Assembly (NCBI RefSeq): GCF_016595415.1
Contig: NZ_JAENIO010000010.1
Location: 33,268-97,267 of the forward strand
Length of the DNA stretch: 64,000 bases
Reading direction: 5' to 3'
Origin: Roseibacillus ishigakijimensis
Lineage (GTDB): Bacteria; Verrucomicrobiota; Verrucomicrobiia; Verrucomicrobiales; Akkermansiaceae
This document shows positions 34,970 to 43,798 of the stretch, piece after piece. How positions within the stretch are numbered: position 1 is the stretch's first letter; each line of letters starts with the position of its first letter. Made by a program: the position numbers and the translations under genes. The notes under the pieces are model-generated. The model did no database searches. It saw only the letters and a program-made list of their open reading frames with translations, and was not told the origin of the DNA.

Positions 34970-35160
34970 TCTACGTCGACCCAGCGTCGGCCTTGTCACC
35001 TCCTCAGCCAAAGGCAACCGAGCAACAGGGAAACCGAACAAAGACGCAACCTCCCTGCCCTTGGCCCGTATACCGAAAAGAAATCTTTATCAAATCCGAT
35101 AAAAATGAGAATAAGGAACGAAAGCGATTTTTCTTCCGTTTCAGCCCTCCTTTCCAACCC

Positions 35161-38100
35161 ATGATTCACTCGCACTGCAACTGTCGTCTCGGCCTGTTTT
35201 TCGGGAAAATGCTCGCCGCCCTCTTCCTTCTCGTCGCCTCTTCCCCCGCTGCCACCGAGCCGGACCAGACCGTTCTCTTCTATGGCAATTCCATGATCGA
35301 GCGCTTGCTGGAGCATGGTGAGCTGGAGGCCCGCTTGCAACTGGCCTCCGAGGAGGATCTCAGCATCCGCTCCCTCGCCTGGACCGGGGATGAGGTAGGC
35401 AACCGCCTGCGCCTGGAGGGCTACGCCAAGCACCTCAAGAACCTCCTCGCGGAATGGCCCGCCCAGCGCGTCGTGCTCGGCTACGGGCTCAACGAGTCCT
35501 TCGCGGGCCCAGCGGGCTTGGAGGCCTTCCGCAGTCAATACGAGAGCCATCTCACCCAATTGCGCAAGAGCCACCCCGACGCGCACTTTTTCCTCCTTTC
35601 CCCCATTGCTATCGAGGGAGCCGACGAGAAGCGCCAAGCCGAGGTGAAGGTTTATGCGGACACCATTCGCGCATTGACGGCAGCGGAGGACGCCACCTTC
35701 GTCGATCTCTTCACCCCCACCCAATCCGCTTACCAAGAGGGCGAGAAACTCACCCGCAATGGCATCCATCTCAATGAAAAAGGCAATGCCCTGGTGGCCG
35801 GAGTGATTGCCAAAGCCCTCGGAGGCGCCGCGACCGCCGACCTCAATGCCCGCCACCTGGCGGAAGTGGCCAAGGCCGCCCGCGCCAAGCACGCGCGCGT
35901 CGCGGAGGTGGTCCGGCCCAAGAACGGGGTGGTTTACTTCGGGGTGCGGGCCCGTCCTTACGAATACGAGGGCGAGATGCCGCGCTACCACCGGATGATC
36001 GAGCTCACCGAAGCCCAAGTCCACCAGCTGGCGGCGAATCCCGAACTGACCTTTGCGGAGCTGGAGAAACCCTCCCTTCCCCCCATGCCCGAAGGCCGCG
36101 GCAAGGACGATGGCGACCGCACCGGCATCATCAAGCCCCCCGCCGAAGCCATGGCCGAGTTCACCGTGGCGGAAGACTTCGCGGTCAATCTCTTCGCCTC
36201 GGAAGAGCAATTCCCCGAGCTGCGCAACCCCGTCCAGATCGCCTTCGATGCCCGCGGCCGTCTCTGGGCTGTGACCATGCCCTCCTTTCCCCACACCGTG
36301 CCGGGCCTCACCCCCCCGGATAAAATCGTCATTTTGGAAGACACCGATGAGGATGGCCAAGCGGACCAGCTGACCGTCTTCATGGAAGGGCTCGATGCCC
36401 TCGACGGGGTGGCCTTCCACCGCGACGGGGTCATCATCTCCGAGCAACCCCGCCTCTGGCTGGTCCGCGACACCGATGGTGACGACCGCGCCGATAGCAA
36501 GGAGGAGCTGCTGCGTGGCATCGACGTGACCGACTCCCACCACGGCGGCATGATCGCCACCGATCCCTACGGCGACATCATTTTCAGCGACGGCGTGTTC
36601 CACCGCTCCCAGCTGGAGACGCCCTTCGGCGTGCATCGCGGTATCGACGCCACCACTTACCGCCTCGATACCAACAACGGCCGCATCGTCACCGAGTGGC
36701 AGCACACCACGCCCAATCCCTGGAAGGTGACCCACAATCGCTGGGGCGAAATCATCCAAATGTATGGCGACGGCCACGTCTATGATGGCACTTGCCTCGT
36801 CTGGATGCCCTTGGGCGGCTACCTGCCCTTCCGCTACGCAAGAATCGCCGACTACGGCAAGGGCTCGGGGGTGACCGCCGTCTCGAGCCTCAACTTCCCG
36901 GACAAGTATCAGAGCGGGGTGGCCTCCGCCGCTCTCCTCGGCCGCTATGCGGTCACCCTCACCGCCTTCGAGGCCGGTAGCGGCATGCTCAAGCGCACCG
37001 ACCACCTCACCATCCTGCAGTCGCCCAATGCCGCCTTCCGCCCCGCTGATCTGGAGTTCGGCCCCGACGGCGCGCTCTACGTCTCCGACTTCTGCAGCCC
37101 CATCATCGGCCACGCCCAGCACCCCATGCGCGACCCCCACTGGGATCACGACTTCGGCCGCATCTGGCGGGTCACTTACCAGAAAAAGCCTCTGCAAAAG
37201 GACTGGCCGCAGATTGAAGGCGAGAGCCCCGCAGCGCTCTGCCCCCTCCTCCTCCATCCCGTCAATCTCGTCCGTCACCACGCCCGCGTGGAGCTGCGCA
37301 AGCATGGCGAAAAGGCCATCACCGCTCTCGACTCCTGGCTCGCCTCCCTCGGCACCATCCCCGACCAGGCCGCGCTGGAAGCCCTCTTCGTCCTCGACGG
37401 ACTGGAGGAAACCCGCCCCGCCCTCCTCGAGCAGCTCCTGGCCTCCGACTCCGAGCGCTTCCGGGGCGCGGCCCTGCGCACCATCCGATTGCAGGCGGAT
37501 CGCCTGGACAATCCTTTGCAGCTCTTGGCCCAGGCAAAGAACGACGCCCATCCCCGGGTGCAGATCGAGCTCATCGACGCCGTCGCCCACCTGCGGCCGC
37601 AGTTCCCCGCAGCCGAGACTCTCCTCGACGGACTCAAGCCCCTCACCCAAGAGGTGGAAAACACTCTCACTTACCTCGAAGTTGGCACCGAACCGCTCAA
37701 GGGCCGCAGCGTGCCCGTGCTCGACGTCGCCCCGGCCTCCCAGCTCCGCCACTGGCTCTACTTGGGTGAAAACGGCACAGACGAGGGCCGTCCCCTGCAA
37801 GCGGGCAAAGGAAAAATGCCTGCCCTGGGCCTCTTCCGCACCTTTGTGCGCAGCGAAAACGCGCGGAATGCCGTCATTGCCCTCAATCATCGTCAGGTCC
37901 GCGTCACCCTCAATGACTCCCTCGTCTTTGAACAAAATTCCCTCTGGAGCGGCGACCAGCAGATCAATGTCCGCCTGCAGGAAGGGCTCAATGTCATTGA
38001 GGTCGAGCTGCTCGCCGGGCGCCGCAAGACTCCCTTCCCCAACGTTTACCTCCACGACCCGGTGGGCGAAGCGGTGGCGGGGGTGAGCTACCCCCGGGAA

Positions 38101-38526
38101 GCCTCCTTTGTCGCTTCCGCAGAGGAAAAGAACCAGCAACGCCTGGCCGCTCGAGGCAAACAGCTCCGCATCCAGGCCGTCGGCGACCTGCAATTCGCCC
38201 CCACCGAGCTGAAAGCCACCGCTGGAGAAAGCCTGACCCTGGTCTTTGAAAACACCGACCCCATGGTGCACAACTGGGTCCTGCTCCAGCCCGGCACTGT
38301 GGCCGAAGTCGGTGCCCTCGCCGATCAACTTGCCGCCCAAGCCGATGGCCTGGAGAAAGAATACCTGCCCGAGAGCGAGGCCATCCTCGCCGCCAGCAAA
38401 CTTCTTGCTCCCCATGAGACCCAGGAAATCGAGCTGCAAATCCCCAGCGAGCCCGGCCGCTATCCCTTCATCTGCACCTTCCCCGGCCACTGGCGCGTGA
38501 TGCAGGGTGAGCTCGTCGTGGAGTAG
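35161..38526 (+). CDS. Secreted SGNH - PVC-type dehydrogenase - HEAT - cupredoxin fusion
   Basis: An 1121-residue exported protein. A signal peptide ends near ASSPAATE. Residues about 35-225 are an SGNH-like hydrolase (FYGNSMIERL, GYGLNES, NGIHLNEKG). Residues about 320-670 are a beta-propeller of the PVC membrane-bound dehydrogenase type (NPVQIAFDARGRLWAVTMPS, ILEDTDEDGQADQ, DSHHGGMIATDPYGD). HEAT-like helices follow at about 690-830. The last 110 residues are an azurin-like cupredoxin with copper ligands in MVHNW and FICTFPGHWRVM. The usual relatives end in a haem-binding CxxCH; none is present here, so the copper domain may be the electron acceptor. The ATG at 35161 is set by the signal peptide. 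Confidence 0.9.
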   Translation: MIHSHCNCRLGLFFGKMLAALFLLVASSPAATEPDQTVLFYGNSMIERLLEHGELEARLQLASEEDLSIRSLAWTGDEVGNRLRLEGYAKHLKNLLAEWPAQRVVLGYGLNESFAGPAGLEAFRSQYESHLTQLRKSHPDAHFFLLSPIAIEGADEKRQAEVKVYADTIRALTAAEDATFVDLFTPTQSAYQEGEKLTRNGIHLNEKGNALVAGVIAKALGGAATADLNARHLAEVAKAARAKHARVAEVVRPKNGVVYFGVRARPYEYEGEMPRYHRMIELTEAQVHQLAANPELTFAELEKPSLPPMPEGRGKDDGDRTGIIKPPAEAMAEFTVAEDFAVNLFASEEQFPELRNPVQIAFDARGRLWAVTMPSFPHTVPGLTPPDKIVILEDTDEDGQADQLTVFMEGLDALDGVAFHRDGVIISEQPRLWLVRDTDGDDRADSKEELLRGIDVTDSHHGGMIATDPYGDIIFSDGVFHRSQLETPFGVHRGIDATTYRLDTNNGRIVTEWQHTTPNPWKVTHNRWGEIIQMYGDGHVYDGTCLVWMPLGGYLPFRYARIADYGKGSGVTAVSSLNFPDKYQSGVASAALLGRYAVTLTAFEAGSGMLKRTDHLTILQSPNAAFRPADLEFGPDGALYVSDFCSPIIGHAQHPMRDPHWDHDFGRIWRVTYQKKPLQKDWPQIEGESPAALCPLLLHPVNLVRHHARVELRKHGEKAITALDSWLASLGTIPDQAALEALFVLDGLEETRPALLEQLLASDSERFRGAALRTIRLQADRLDNPLQLLAQAKNDAHPRVQIELIDAVAHLRPQFPAAETLLDGLKPLTQEVENTLTYLEVGTEPLKGRSVPVLDVAPASQLRHWLYLGENGTDEGRPLQAGKGKMPALGLFRTFVRSENARNAVIALNHRQVRVTLNDSLVFEQNSLWSGDQQINVRLQEGLNVIEVELLAGRRKTPFPNVYLHDPVGEAVAGVSYPREASFVASAEEKNQQRLAARGKQLRIQAVGDLQFAPTELKATAGESLTLVFENTDPMVHNWVLLQPGTVAEVGALADQLAAQADGLEKEYLPESEAILAASKLLAPHETQEIELQIPSEPGRYPFICTFPGHWRVMQGELVVE

Positions 38527-38537
38527 GGCCCCAAGGG

Positions 38538-38598
38538 CGTCCTCCACTCTGGAGGGCCCCGTTGTCCTTCCCCGAAGACGTCCTCCACTCTGGAGGGC
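38538..38598. repeat. Two 20-bp hairpin-forming direct repeats
   Basis: Identical copies of CGTCCTCCACTCTGGAGGGC lie at 38538-38557 and 38579-38598, just after the fusion gene stop. Each contains CCTCC-ACTCT-GGAGG, a 5-bp hairpin. There is no T run, so they are repeat units rather than classical terminators. Confidence 0.75.
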
Positions 38599-38749
38599 TC
38601 CGTCGGGACGTGGGAACTGCTTCGAGCAAGTGAACCGGACCCGCTTCCTCGCACCCCGGGGCGTAGAGGCGTGGAAAATCCCCCCGTCACCAGTTCATGC
38701 AAAAGTTTCCATTGGGTCCGCTCTTCTCTTCCCCCTAGTTTGCGGCCTA

Positions 38750-40189
38750 ATGATCGCTTCCGCTCGTTTTTCTCTCCGGAGCTGCCTCCTCCTCGTGCTC
38801 AGCCTCCTTGCCCCCTGTGCCTTCAGCCAAGAGGAGCCGCCGCCCAATATCGTCATCATCTTCGCCGACGACCTTGGCTATGGCGACACCAGCACCTATG
38901 GCGCGGAGCTCATCGAGACCCCGCACATCGACCAGCTGGCCCGCGAGGGAATGAAGTTCACCGACGCCCACGCCGCCGCCTCGGTCTGCTCCCCCTCCCG
39001 CTACGGCCTCCTCACCGGTCGCTCGCCCTGGCGGCTGGGCAAGAAGGGCAATGGCTACCGGCTCGACCGCGAACGCCTCAACATGGCCTCCCTTTTGCAA
39101 GAAGAAGGCTACCGCACCGCTGCCATTGGCAAGTGGCACCTCGGCTACAGCAAGGATTGGAACAAGCTGCCCATCGAGGGCCCGCTCGAGCACGGCTTCG
39201 ACTACCACTTTGGCGTGCCCTCCAATCACAATGATTCCACCCGCGCCTTTATCGAGAATCACGACCTCGTGGGCCGCAAGCCGGGCGAAGACTACCGCAT
39301 CGTGGAGGGCCAGCAATTCCCCGACGGGCTCGCCGAACCGCGCGTGGAGGATCAGGTGGACACCACCTTGACGAATCAGGCGGTGGCCTTCATCGAGCGC
39401 AGCAAGGACCAGCCCTTCTTCCTCTACTTCACCCCCTGCTGCCCGCACACCCACGTCACCCCGGCCGCCGCATTCCGGGGCACCAGCCGGGCGGGTCTCC
39501 TCGGCGATTACATCCAGGAGCTGGACAGCCACGTGGGCACCCTGCTGGCCACCTTGGAGAAACACGACCTGGCCGAGAACACCCTGGTCATCTTCACCAG
39601 TGACAATGGTGGCAGCCCCAAGGACTTTCGCGGCACCCACGGCATGGAGCTCAATCTCGCCAGCACCGCCGGAGGCATTCTGGACAAATACAAAACGGCC
39701 AAAATCGATGCCCGCGCAATGGGTCACCTCACCAACGGCCCCTTCCAGGATGGCAAGGGATTCCCGCAGGAGGGCGGCCACCGCGTACCCTTCATCGCCC
39801 GCTGGCCCGGCGTCATCGAGCCCGGCTCGGTGTCCGACTATCCCTTCTCCCTCACCGACCTCTTTGCCACCACCGCCGAGATTGCGGGCCGTCAGCTGCC
39901 TCGCGACGTGGGCGAGGATTCCTTCAGCCTCTTGCCCCTCCTGCAAGGCGGCGAAGGCCCCGAGCGGGAAGCCATTTTCATCCAAGGCGACACCAAGGAC
40001 AACGCCATCGCCATCTGCACGGGACGTTGGAAGGTCATCGCCTGGAAGGAAGGCCGCGCGCACGAACTCTACGACCTCCACGCCGATCCCGGCGAAACCC
40101 GTGACCTGGCCGACGAGCATCCCGAAATCGTGGAGCGCCTCACCGCCCTCCTTGCGGAGACCCGCGCCAGCGGGCGCACCCGGCCCTGA
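38750..40189 (+). CDS. Secreted Cys-type sulfatase
   Basis: A 479-residue exported arylsulfatase-type enzyme. The signal is SLRSCLLLVLSLLAPCAFSQ. The metal-site motif FADDLGYGDT (D41, D42) and the CSPSR signature, whose Cys80 should become formylglycine, are present, as are the GKWHLGY and FTSDNGG motifs. Such S1-family sulfatases remove sulfate from algal or animal polysaccharides. No maturation enzyme (anSME or FGE) is encoded in the window. The ATG at 38750 is set by the signal peptide. It lies 223 bases downstream of the dehydrogenase fusion, with the hairpin repeats between. Confidence 0.95.
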   Translation: MIASARFSLRSCLLLVLSLLAPCAFSQEEPPPNIVIIFADDLGYGDTSTYGAELIETPHIDQLAREGMKFTDAHAAASVCSPSRYGLLTGRSPWRLGKKGNGYRLDRERLNMASLLQEEGYRTAAIGKWHLGYSKDWNKLPIEGPLEHGFDYHFGVPSNHNDSTRAFIENHDLVGRKPGEDYRIVEGQQFPDGLAEPRVEDQVDTTLTNQAVAFIERSKDQPFFLYFTPCCPHTHVTPAAAFRGTSRAGLLGDYIQELDSHVGTLLATLEKHDLAENTLVIFTSDNGGSPKDFRGTHGMELNLASTAGGILDKYKTAKIDARAMGHLTNGPFQDGKGFPQEGGHRVPFIARWPGVIEPGSVSDYPFSLTDLFATTAEIAGRQLPRDVGEDSFSLLPLLQGGEGPEREAIFIQGDTKDNAIAICTGRWKVIAWKEGRAHELYDLHADPGETRDLADEHPEIVERLTALLAETRASGRTRP

Positions 40190-40204
40190 GCGGCTCGAAC
40201 GGAT

Positions 40205-41116
40205 TCACTCCGCCCACTCGACGATAGCCACCACCGGAAAGTGATCCGAGGGCAGGCGGGCCTGACTCTGATGAAAGCGCACTTCCTTGGGGAAATTGCC
40301 GTCACTTGTTCCCTCGCTCACCTCCATTTCATCCGTGCTACGATAGCTATCGCTCAAGATACCAAAGCGATTGACCTGAAACTCCTCACTCACAAACAGG
40401 TGGTCGATCCGACTTTGGGTGGCGGCAGTGGGATCGAATTTATTGATGGTGCCCACCCGGGCCATTCGAATCGGAGCCAGACGATAAGCATCAGAGACTT
40501 TTTCCGACTGATCGAGCAAGCGGTAGGGCTCCGAGTCTTGCGCCGCATTGAAGTCGCCAACCATCACCACGGGGCTGTCACCAGCAATTTCGGCGGCTTT
40601 TTTTAACATCAATTTGGCACTCTCCAGCCGGGCCTCCCCTCCCCGGTGATCGAAGTGGATGTTGAAAAAGAAAAACTCCCGCTCGGCCTTGATATCGCGC
40701 AATTTGGCCCACGTGCATATCCGGGGCAACGCGGCATCCCAGCCCTTGCCGGGTTGGTCGGGGGTGTCAGAGAGCCAAAAGCGACCCTCCTCAAGAAGCT
40801 CATAACTACCTTTGCGGTAGAAAATAGCCACATTCTCCCCCGCTTTTTGACCGTCTTCCCGCCCATAGCTGACGACCTCATATTCGGTGAGCGCCTCGCG
40901 CAGCCCCTTCATCTGGTGAGGGAGTCCTTCCTGCGTTCCAAAAACATCAAAAGCATGAAAATGAATGATTTCCGAAATCACTGGCAAACGGCGCTCCCAA
41001 CCATTCCCCGCTTTGGCATCACCGGAATTGTCGTAACGAATATTGAACGTGGCAAAGGTGTCGGCGGCGAGGGCACCGGGCACAAGCGCGAGAAGAAGAG
41101 TCGACCAAAATTTCAT
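40205..41116 (-). CDS. Exported endonuclease/exonuclease/phosphatase family protein
   Basis: A 303-residue exported member of the EEP superfamily. The signal is MKFWSTLLLALVPGALAA. The metal-dependent phosphoesterase motifs are in order: ATFNIRYDN, FGTQEG, FNIHFDHRG, VGDFNAAQD, SRIDHLFVS and LPSDHFPVVA. Substrates could be nucleic acids, inositol phosphates or phospholipids; exported bacterial members of this subgroup with the TFNIRYD start are common and mostly uncharacterised. The ATG at 41116 is preferred over an upstream GTG at 41125. It converges on the sulfatase, 15 bases apart. Confidence 0.9.
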   Translation of the reverse strand: MKFWSTLLLALVPGALAADTFATFNIRYDNSGDAKAGNGWERRLPVISEIIHFHAFDVFGTQEGLPHQMKGLREALTEYEVVSYGREDGQKAGENVAIFYRKGSYELLEEGRFWLSDTPDQPGKGWDAALPRICTWAKLRDIKAEREFFFFNIHFDHRGGEARLESAKLMLKKAAEIAGDSPVVMVGDFNAAQDSEPYRLLDQSEKVSDAYRLAPIRMARVGTINKFDPTAATQSRIDHLFVSEEFQVNRFGILSDSYRSTDEMEVSEGTSDGNFPKEVRFHQSQARLPSDHFPVVAIVEWAE

Positions 41117-41229
41117 CGCGCTCACTTATCGACCTCCAATCAGCGGGGTCAATGCTGAAAAGCCGCAAGAACTGTTCAGGAAAACAATTTCATCTTGCCA
41201 AGAGCGGCCTTTTTCACTGAGGATAAGCC

Positions 41230-42579
41230 ATGTCCTCGCGCTACCAAAGTTTTCTCCAATCGCTGCACTCGGGTTGGTTGGCCGAGGAGCCGCTGGATTT
41301 GCCCGGGGAAATGGAGTTGCAGGCCTGCTTTTTCGCGGGTCAGTTGGGACGACACTTCACGACTCTCGATGGCCGGGAAGTCGTCATCCGGCAATTCGGC
41401 GAATGGAATCACGGTCCCGGGCCGGACTTTCTCTCCTGTGCCATCCATCTCGACGGTCGCGAACGGGTGGGTCCCATTGAATTGGACCTCTCCCCCTTGG
41501 ATTGGGAGAACCACGGCCACGCCACCAATCCAGCTTTCGACGAGGTCGTGCTGCACGTCTCGGCCGAACCCGCTCCACGCACCACCTTTATCCGCACCAG
41601 CGAGCATCGCGAGGTGCCGCAAGTTCGCCTGCCGACCGAGAAATTAACCGACCTCAACCCACCCCGCTGGCAAGCCCCGGTCACCTTGGGACGATGTTTC
41701 CAGCCCCTGGCAGAGATGGAATTGCCTCGGGTAGAGGACCTCCTCCGGGAAGCAGCCCGGCACCGCGCCCATCGCAAGGCCGCCCGCTTTCGTGCCGTGG
41801 CCGATACCCACGGCTTTCCCCAAGCCCTCTGGCAAGCCCTCGCCAACGCCCTGGGTTTTCACCAGAATCAACTGGCCATGACCCTTCTCGCGCAGCGGGC
41901 CCCGCTGGGAAAAATGCGCCACCTGCCCCCGCTGGAGCGCACCGCTTATCTCTTCGGCCTGGCTGGCTTTCTCCGTCCCGATCTCCCGGAAGAAGCTCCC
42001 CCCGAGAGTCACCGCTGGTTGCGCGAACTCTGGTCGAGCTGGTGGAAGAACCGCCCGCATCCCGATCCCCGCCCCTTGCCCTGGCGCCTGGCCGGGGTGC
42101 GCCCCTGCAACCATCCTCAACGGCGCGTCGCCGCCTTGGCCACCTTGCTAGGCTCCTGGCCCACGGTGGAAAGATTGGCCAAGGGCTCACTAACGGATTT
42201 TGCCGCCCAGCTGCAGGCTTGCTCCGACTCCTTCTGGGACCAGCACTACACCCTCACTTCGCGAGCCAGCGCCCGCCCCATTGCTCTTTTTGGCCGCCAA
42301 CGGGTGCAGGACTTCCTCGCCAATGTCCTCCATCCCCTGCGGCTGGAGGACAACCCGGAGAGCCACTGGCCAGTCTATGCCAAGCTCCCCGGCGGCAGCC
42401 CCTCCGAGCGCGTGCAACGGGCCGCCTACCGCCTGTTCGGCGAACGACCGGAGAAAGCCGTTTTTCTCAAAAAAGCCTGGCACCAGCAGGCGCTCCTCCA
42501 AATTTATCAGGATTTTTGCCTCCGCGATCACAGTGATTGCCAGCAATGCCCCTTCCCCGAACAGCTTCTCTCATGGTAA
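41230..42579 (+). CDS. DUF2851 family protein
   Basis: A 449-residue cytoplasmic protein of the DUF2851 family. Recognisable segments are the N-terminal REVVIRQFGEWNHGPGPDFLSC and GPIELDLSPLDWENHGH, and the C-terminal LRDHSDCQQCPFP, with a cysteine pattern that may bind a metal. The early part resembles a nuclease-like fold, but no function is established. Its stop overlaps the dprA start (ATGGTAA), so the two are co-translated; a link to DNA uptake or processing is a context inference. Confidence 0.9.
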   Translation: MSSRYQSFLQSLHSGWLAEEPLDLPGEMELQACFFAGQLGRHFTTLDGREVVIRQFGEWNHGPGPDFLSCAIHLDGRERVGPIELDLSPLDWENHGHATNPAFDEVVLHVSAEPAPRTTFIRTSEHREVPQVRLPTEKLTDLNPPRWQAPVTLGRCFQPLAEMELPRVEDLLREAARHRAHRKAARFRAVADTHGFPQALWQALANALGFHQNQLAMTLLAQRAPLGKMRHLPPLERTAYLFGLAGFLRPDLPEEAPPESHRWLRELWSSWWKNRPHPDPRPLPWRLAGVRPCNHPQRRVAALATLLGSWPTVERLAKGSLTDFAAQLQACSDSFWDQHYTLTSRASARPIALFGRQRVQDFLANVLHPLRLEDNPESHWPVYAKLPGGSPSERVQRAAYRLFGERPEKAVFLKKAWHQQALLQIYQDFCLRDHSDCQQCPFPEQLLSW

Positions 42580-43721
42580 AGAACGATGCCCCCATGCTGG
42601 AATCCCTCCTCACCCTCAATGCCCTCCCCAAGGTCGGCCCCATCCGGCTCCGCCGCCTCTTGCAGCATTTCGGCGATGCTGCCACCATCCTGCGCCAGCC
42701 CGGCCGGGCGTTGCAGGAGGTCAACGGGATTGGCCCGGAAGTCGCCGCAATCATCGCACAATGGCAGAACTACATCGACCCAGCCGCCGAGCTCGCGCTC
42801 TGCGAGAAGCACGGCATTTCCCTCCTCACCCCCGATGCCCCCCATTGGCCCCGCCTCCTCGCGGAATGCTCCGACGCCCCCCTACTTCTCTACGTCCAGG
42901 GGGAAATCACCGCCGCCGACCAACATGCCCTCGGCGTGGTCGGGTCCCGGCGCTGCACCCACTATGGCCGTAGCGCGACCCGGCAACTGACCATGGGCCT
43001 GGCCAAGGCCGGCTACACCATCATCTCCGGCTTGGCGCGGGGCATCGATGCCGAAGCCCACCGCGCGGCCCTGGCAGCCGGGGGCCGCACCATCGCGGTG
43101 CTGGGGTCCGGCCTCCTCAATCTCTATCCCAGCGAAAACCGGGAATTGGCCCGGCAAATCGCCGCCGGACAGGGAGCGGTGGTCTCTGAGTTCCCTCTCC
43201 GGCAACCACCCGACAAGCAGACCTTTCCCCAACGCAACCGCATCGTGGCGAATTGGGCCAGCGCACTCCTGGTTACCGAAAGCCCCCGCCGCTCCGGCTC
43301 GCTCATCACCGCCGGGATGGCCAACGAGGCCGGCCGCACCGTCTATGCCGTGCCCGGGCCCATCGATCGCCCGCAATCAGAAGGCTGCCACGACCTCATT
43401 CGTGACGGAGCCACCCTCGCCACCTGCCCGGAACATCTCCTCGAGGACTTGCAAAACCTCCCTCTCTTTCGCCCCGCACGAGCCGAACAACCGGCCACCA
43501 AGGGTCCCACCGCGCCCCAGCCTCTTCCGCCCCTCAGCGAAGACGAGACCTCCTTGCTCGCTCAACTGGAGACGCAAGAGCGCACCATGGACCAACTGGC
43601 CGAGCACACCAACCTCCCCATCCACCGGGTTTCAGCCTCATTGCTCGCCCTCGAGATGAAGGGACTCGCCAAACAAATGCCCGGGCAAAGATATGTTCGC
43701 GCCACCCCCGCCAAGCCATGA
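42573..43721 (+). CDS. dprA: DNA-processing protein DprA
   Basis: A 382-residue protein that loads RecA on incoming single-stranded DNA during natural transformation. It contains an N-terminal SAM/HhH-like region (LPKVGPIRLRRLLQHFG, NGIGPEVAAII), the Rossmann core (VGSRRCTHYGRSATRQL, SGLARGIDAEAHRAAL, TIAVLGSGL, FPQRNRIVANWA, RSGSLITAGMA) and a C-terminal winged helix (QLAEHTNLPIHRVSASLLALEMKGL). The ATG at 42573 overlaps the upstream DUF2851 stop. No other competence genes are in the window. Confidence 0.97.
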   Translation: MVKNDAPMLESLLTLNALPKVGPIRLRRLLQHFGDAATILRQPGRALQEVNGIGPEVAAIIAQWQNYIDPAAELALCEKHGISLLTPDAPHWPRLLAECSDAPLLLYVQGEITAADQHALGVVGSRRCTHYGRSATRQLTMGLAKAGYTIISGLARGIDAEAHRAALAAGGRTIAVLGSGLLNLYPSENRELARQIAAGQGAVVSEFPLRQPPDKQTFPQRNRIVANWASALLVTESPRRSGSLITAGMANEAGRTVYAVPGPIDRPQSEGCHDLIRDGATLATCPEHLLEDLQNLPLFRPARAEQPATKGPTAPQPLPPLSEDETSLLAQLETQERTMDQLAEHTNLPIHRVSASLLALEMKGLAKQMPGQRYVRATPAKP

Positions 43722-43798
43722 ACGAACTTCCCTTTTCCCCTTTTCCTCGCAAAAATCCTTGGCAAAAGCCCCAATCCGCCCGTTAGTCGCGACTTCAG

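Noticed and set aside
34996..38547. A 1183-codon open frame antisense to the dehydrogenase fusion
   Set aside because: It is a shadow produced by high GC at third positions. It is glycine/valine/glutamate-rich without domain pattern, while the plus strand shows clear domains and a signal peptide.
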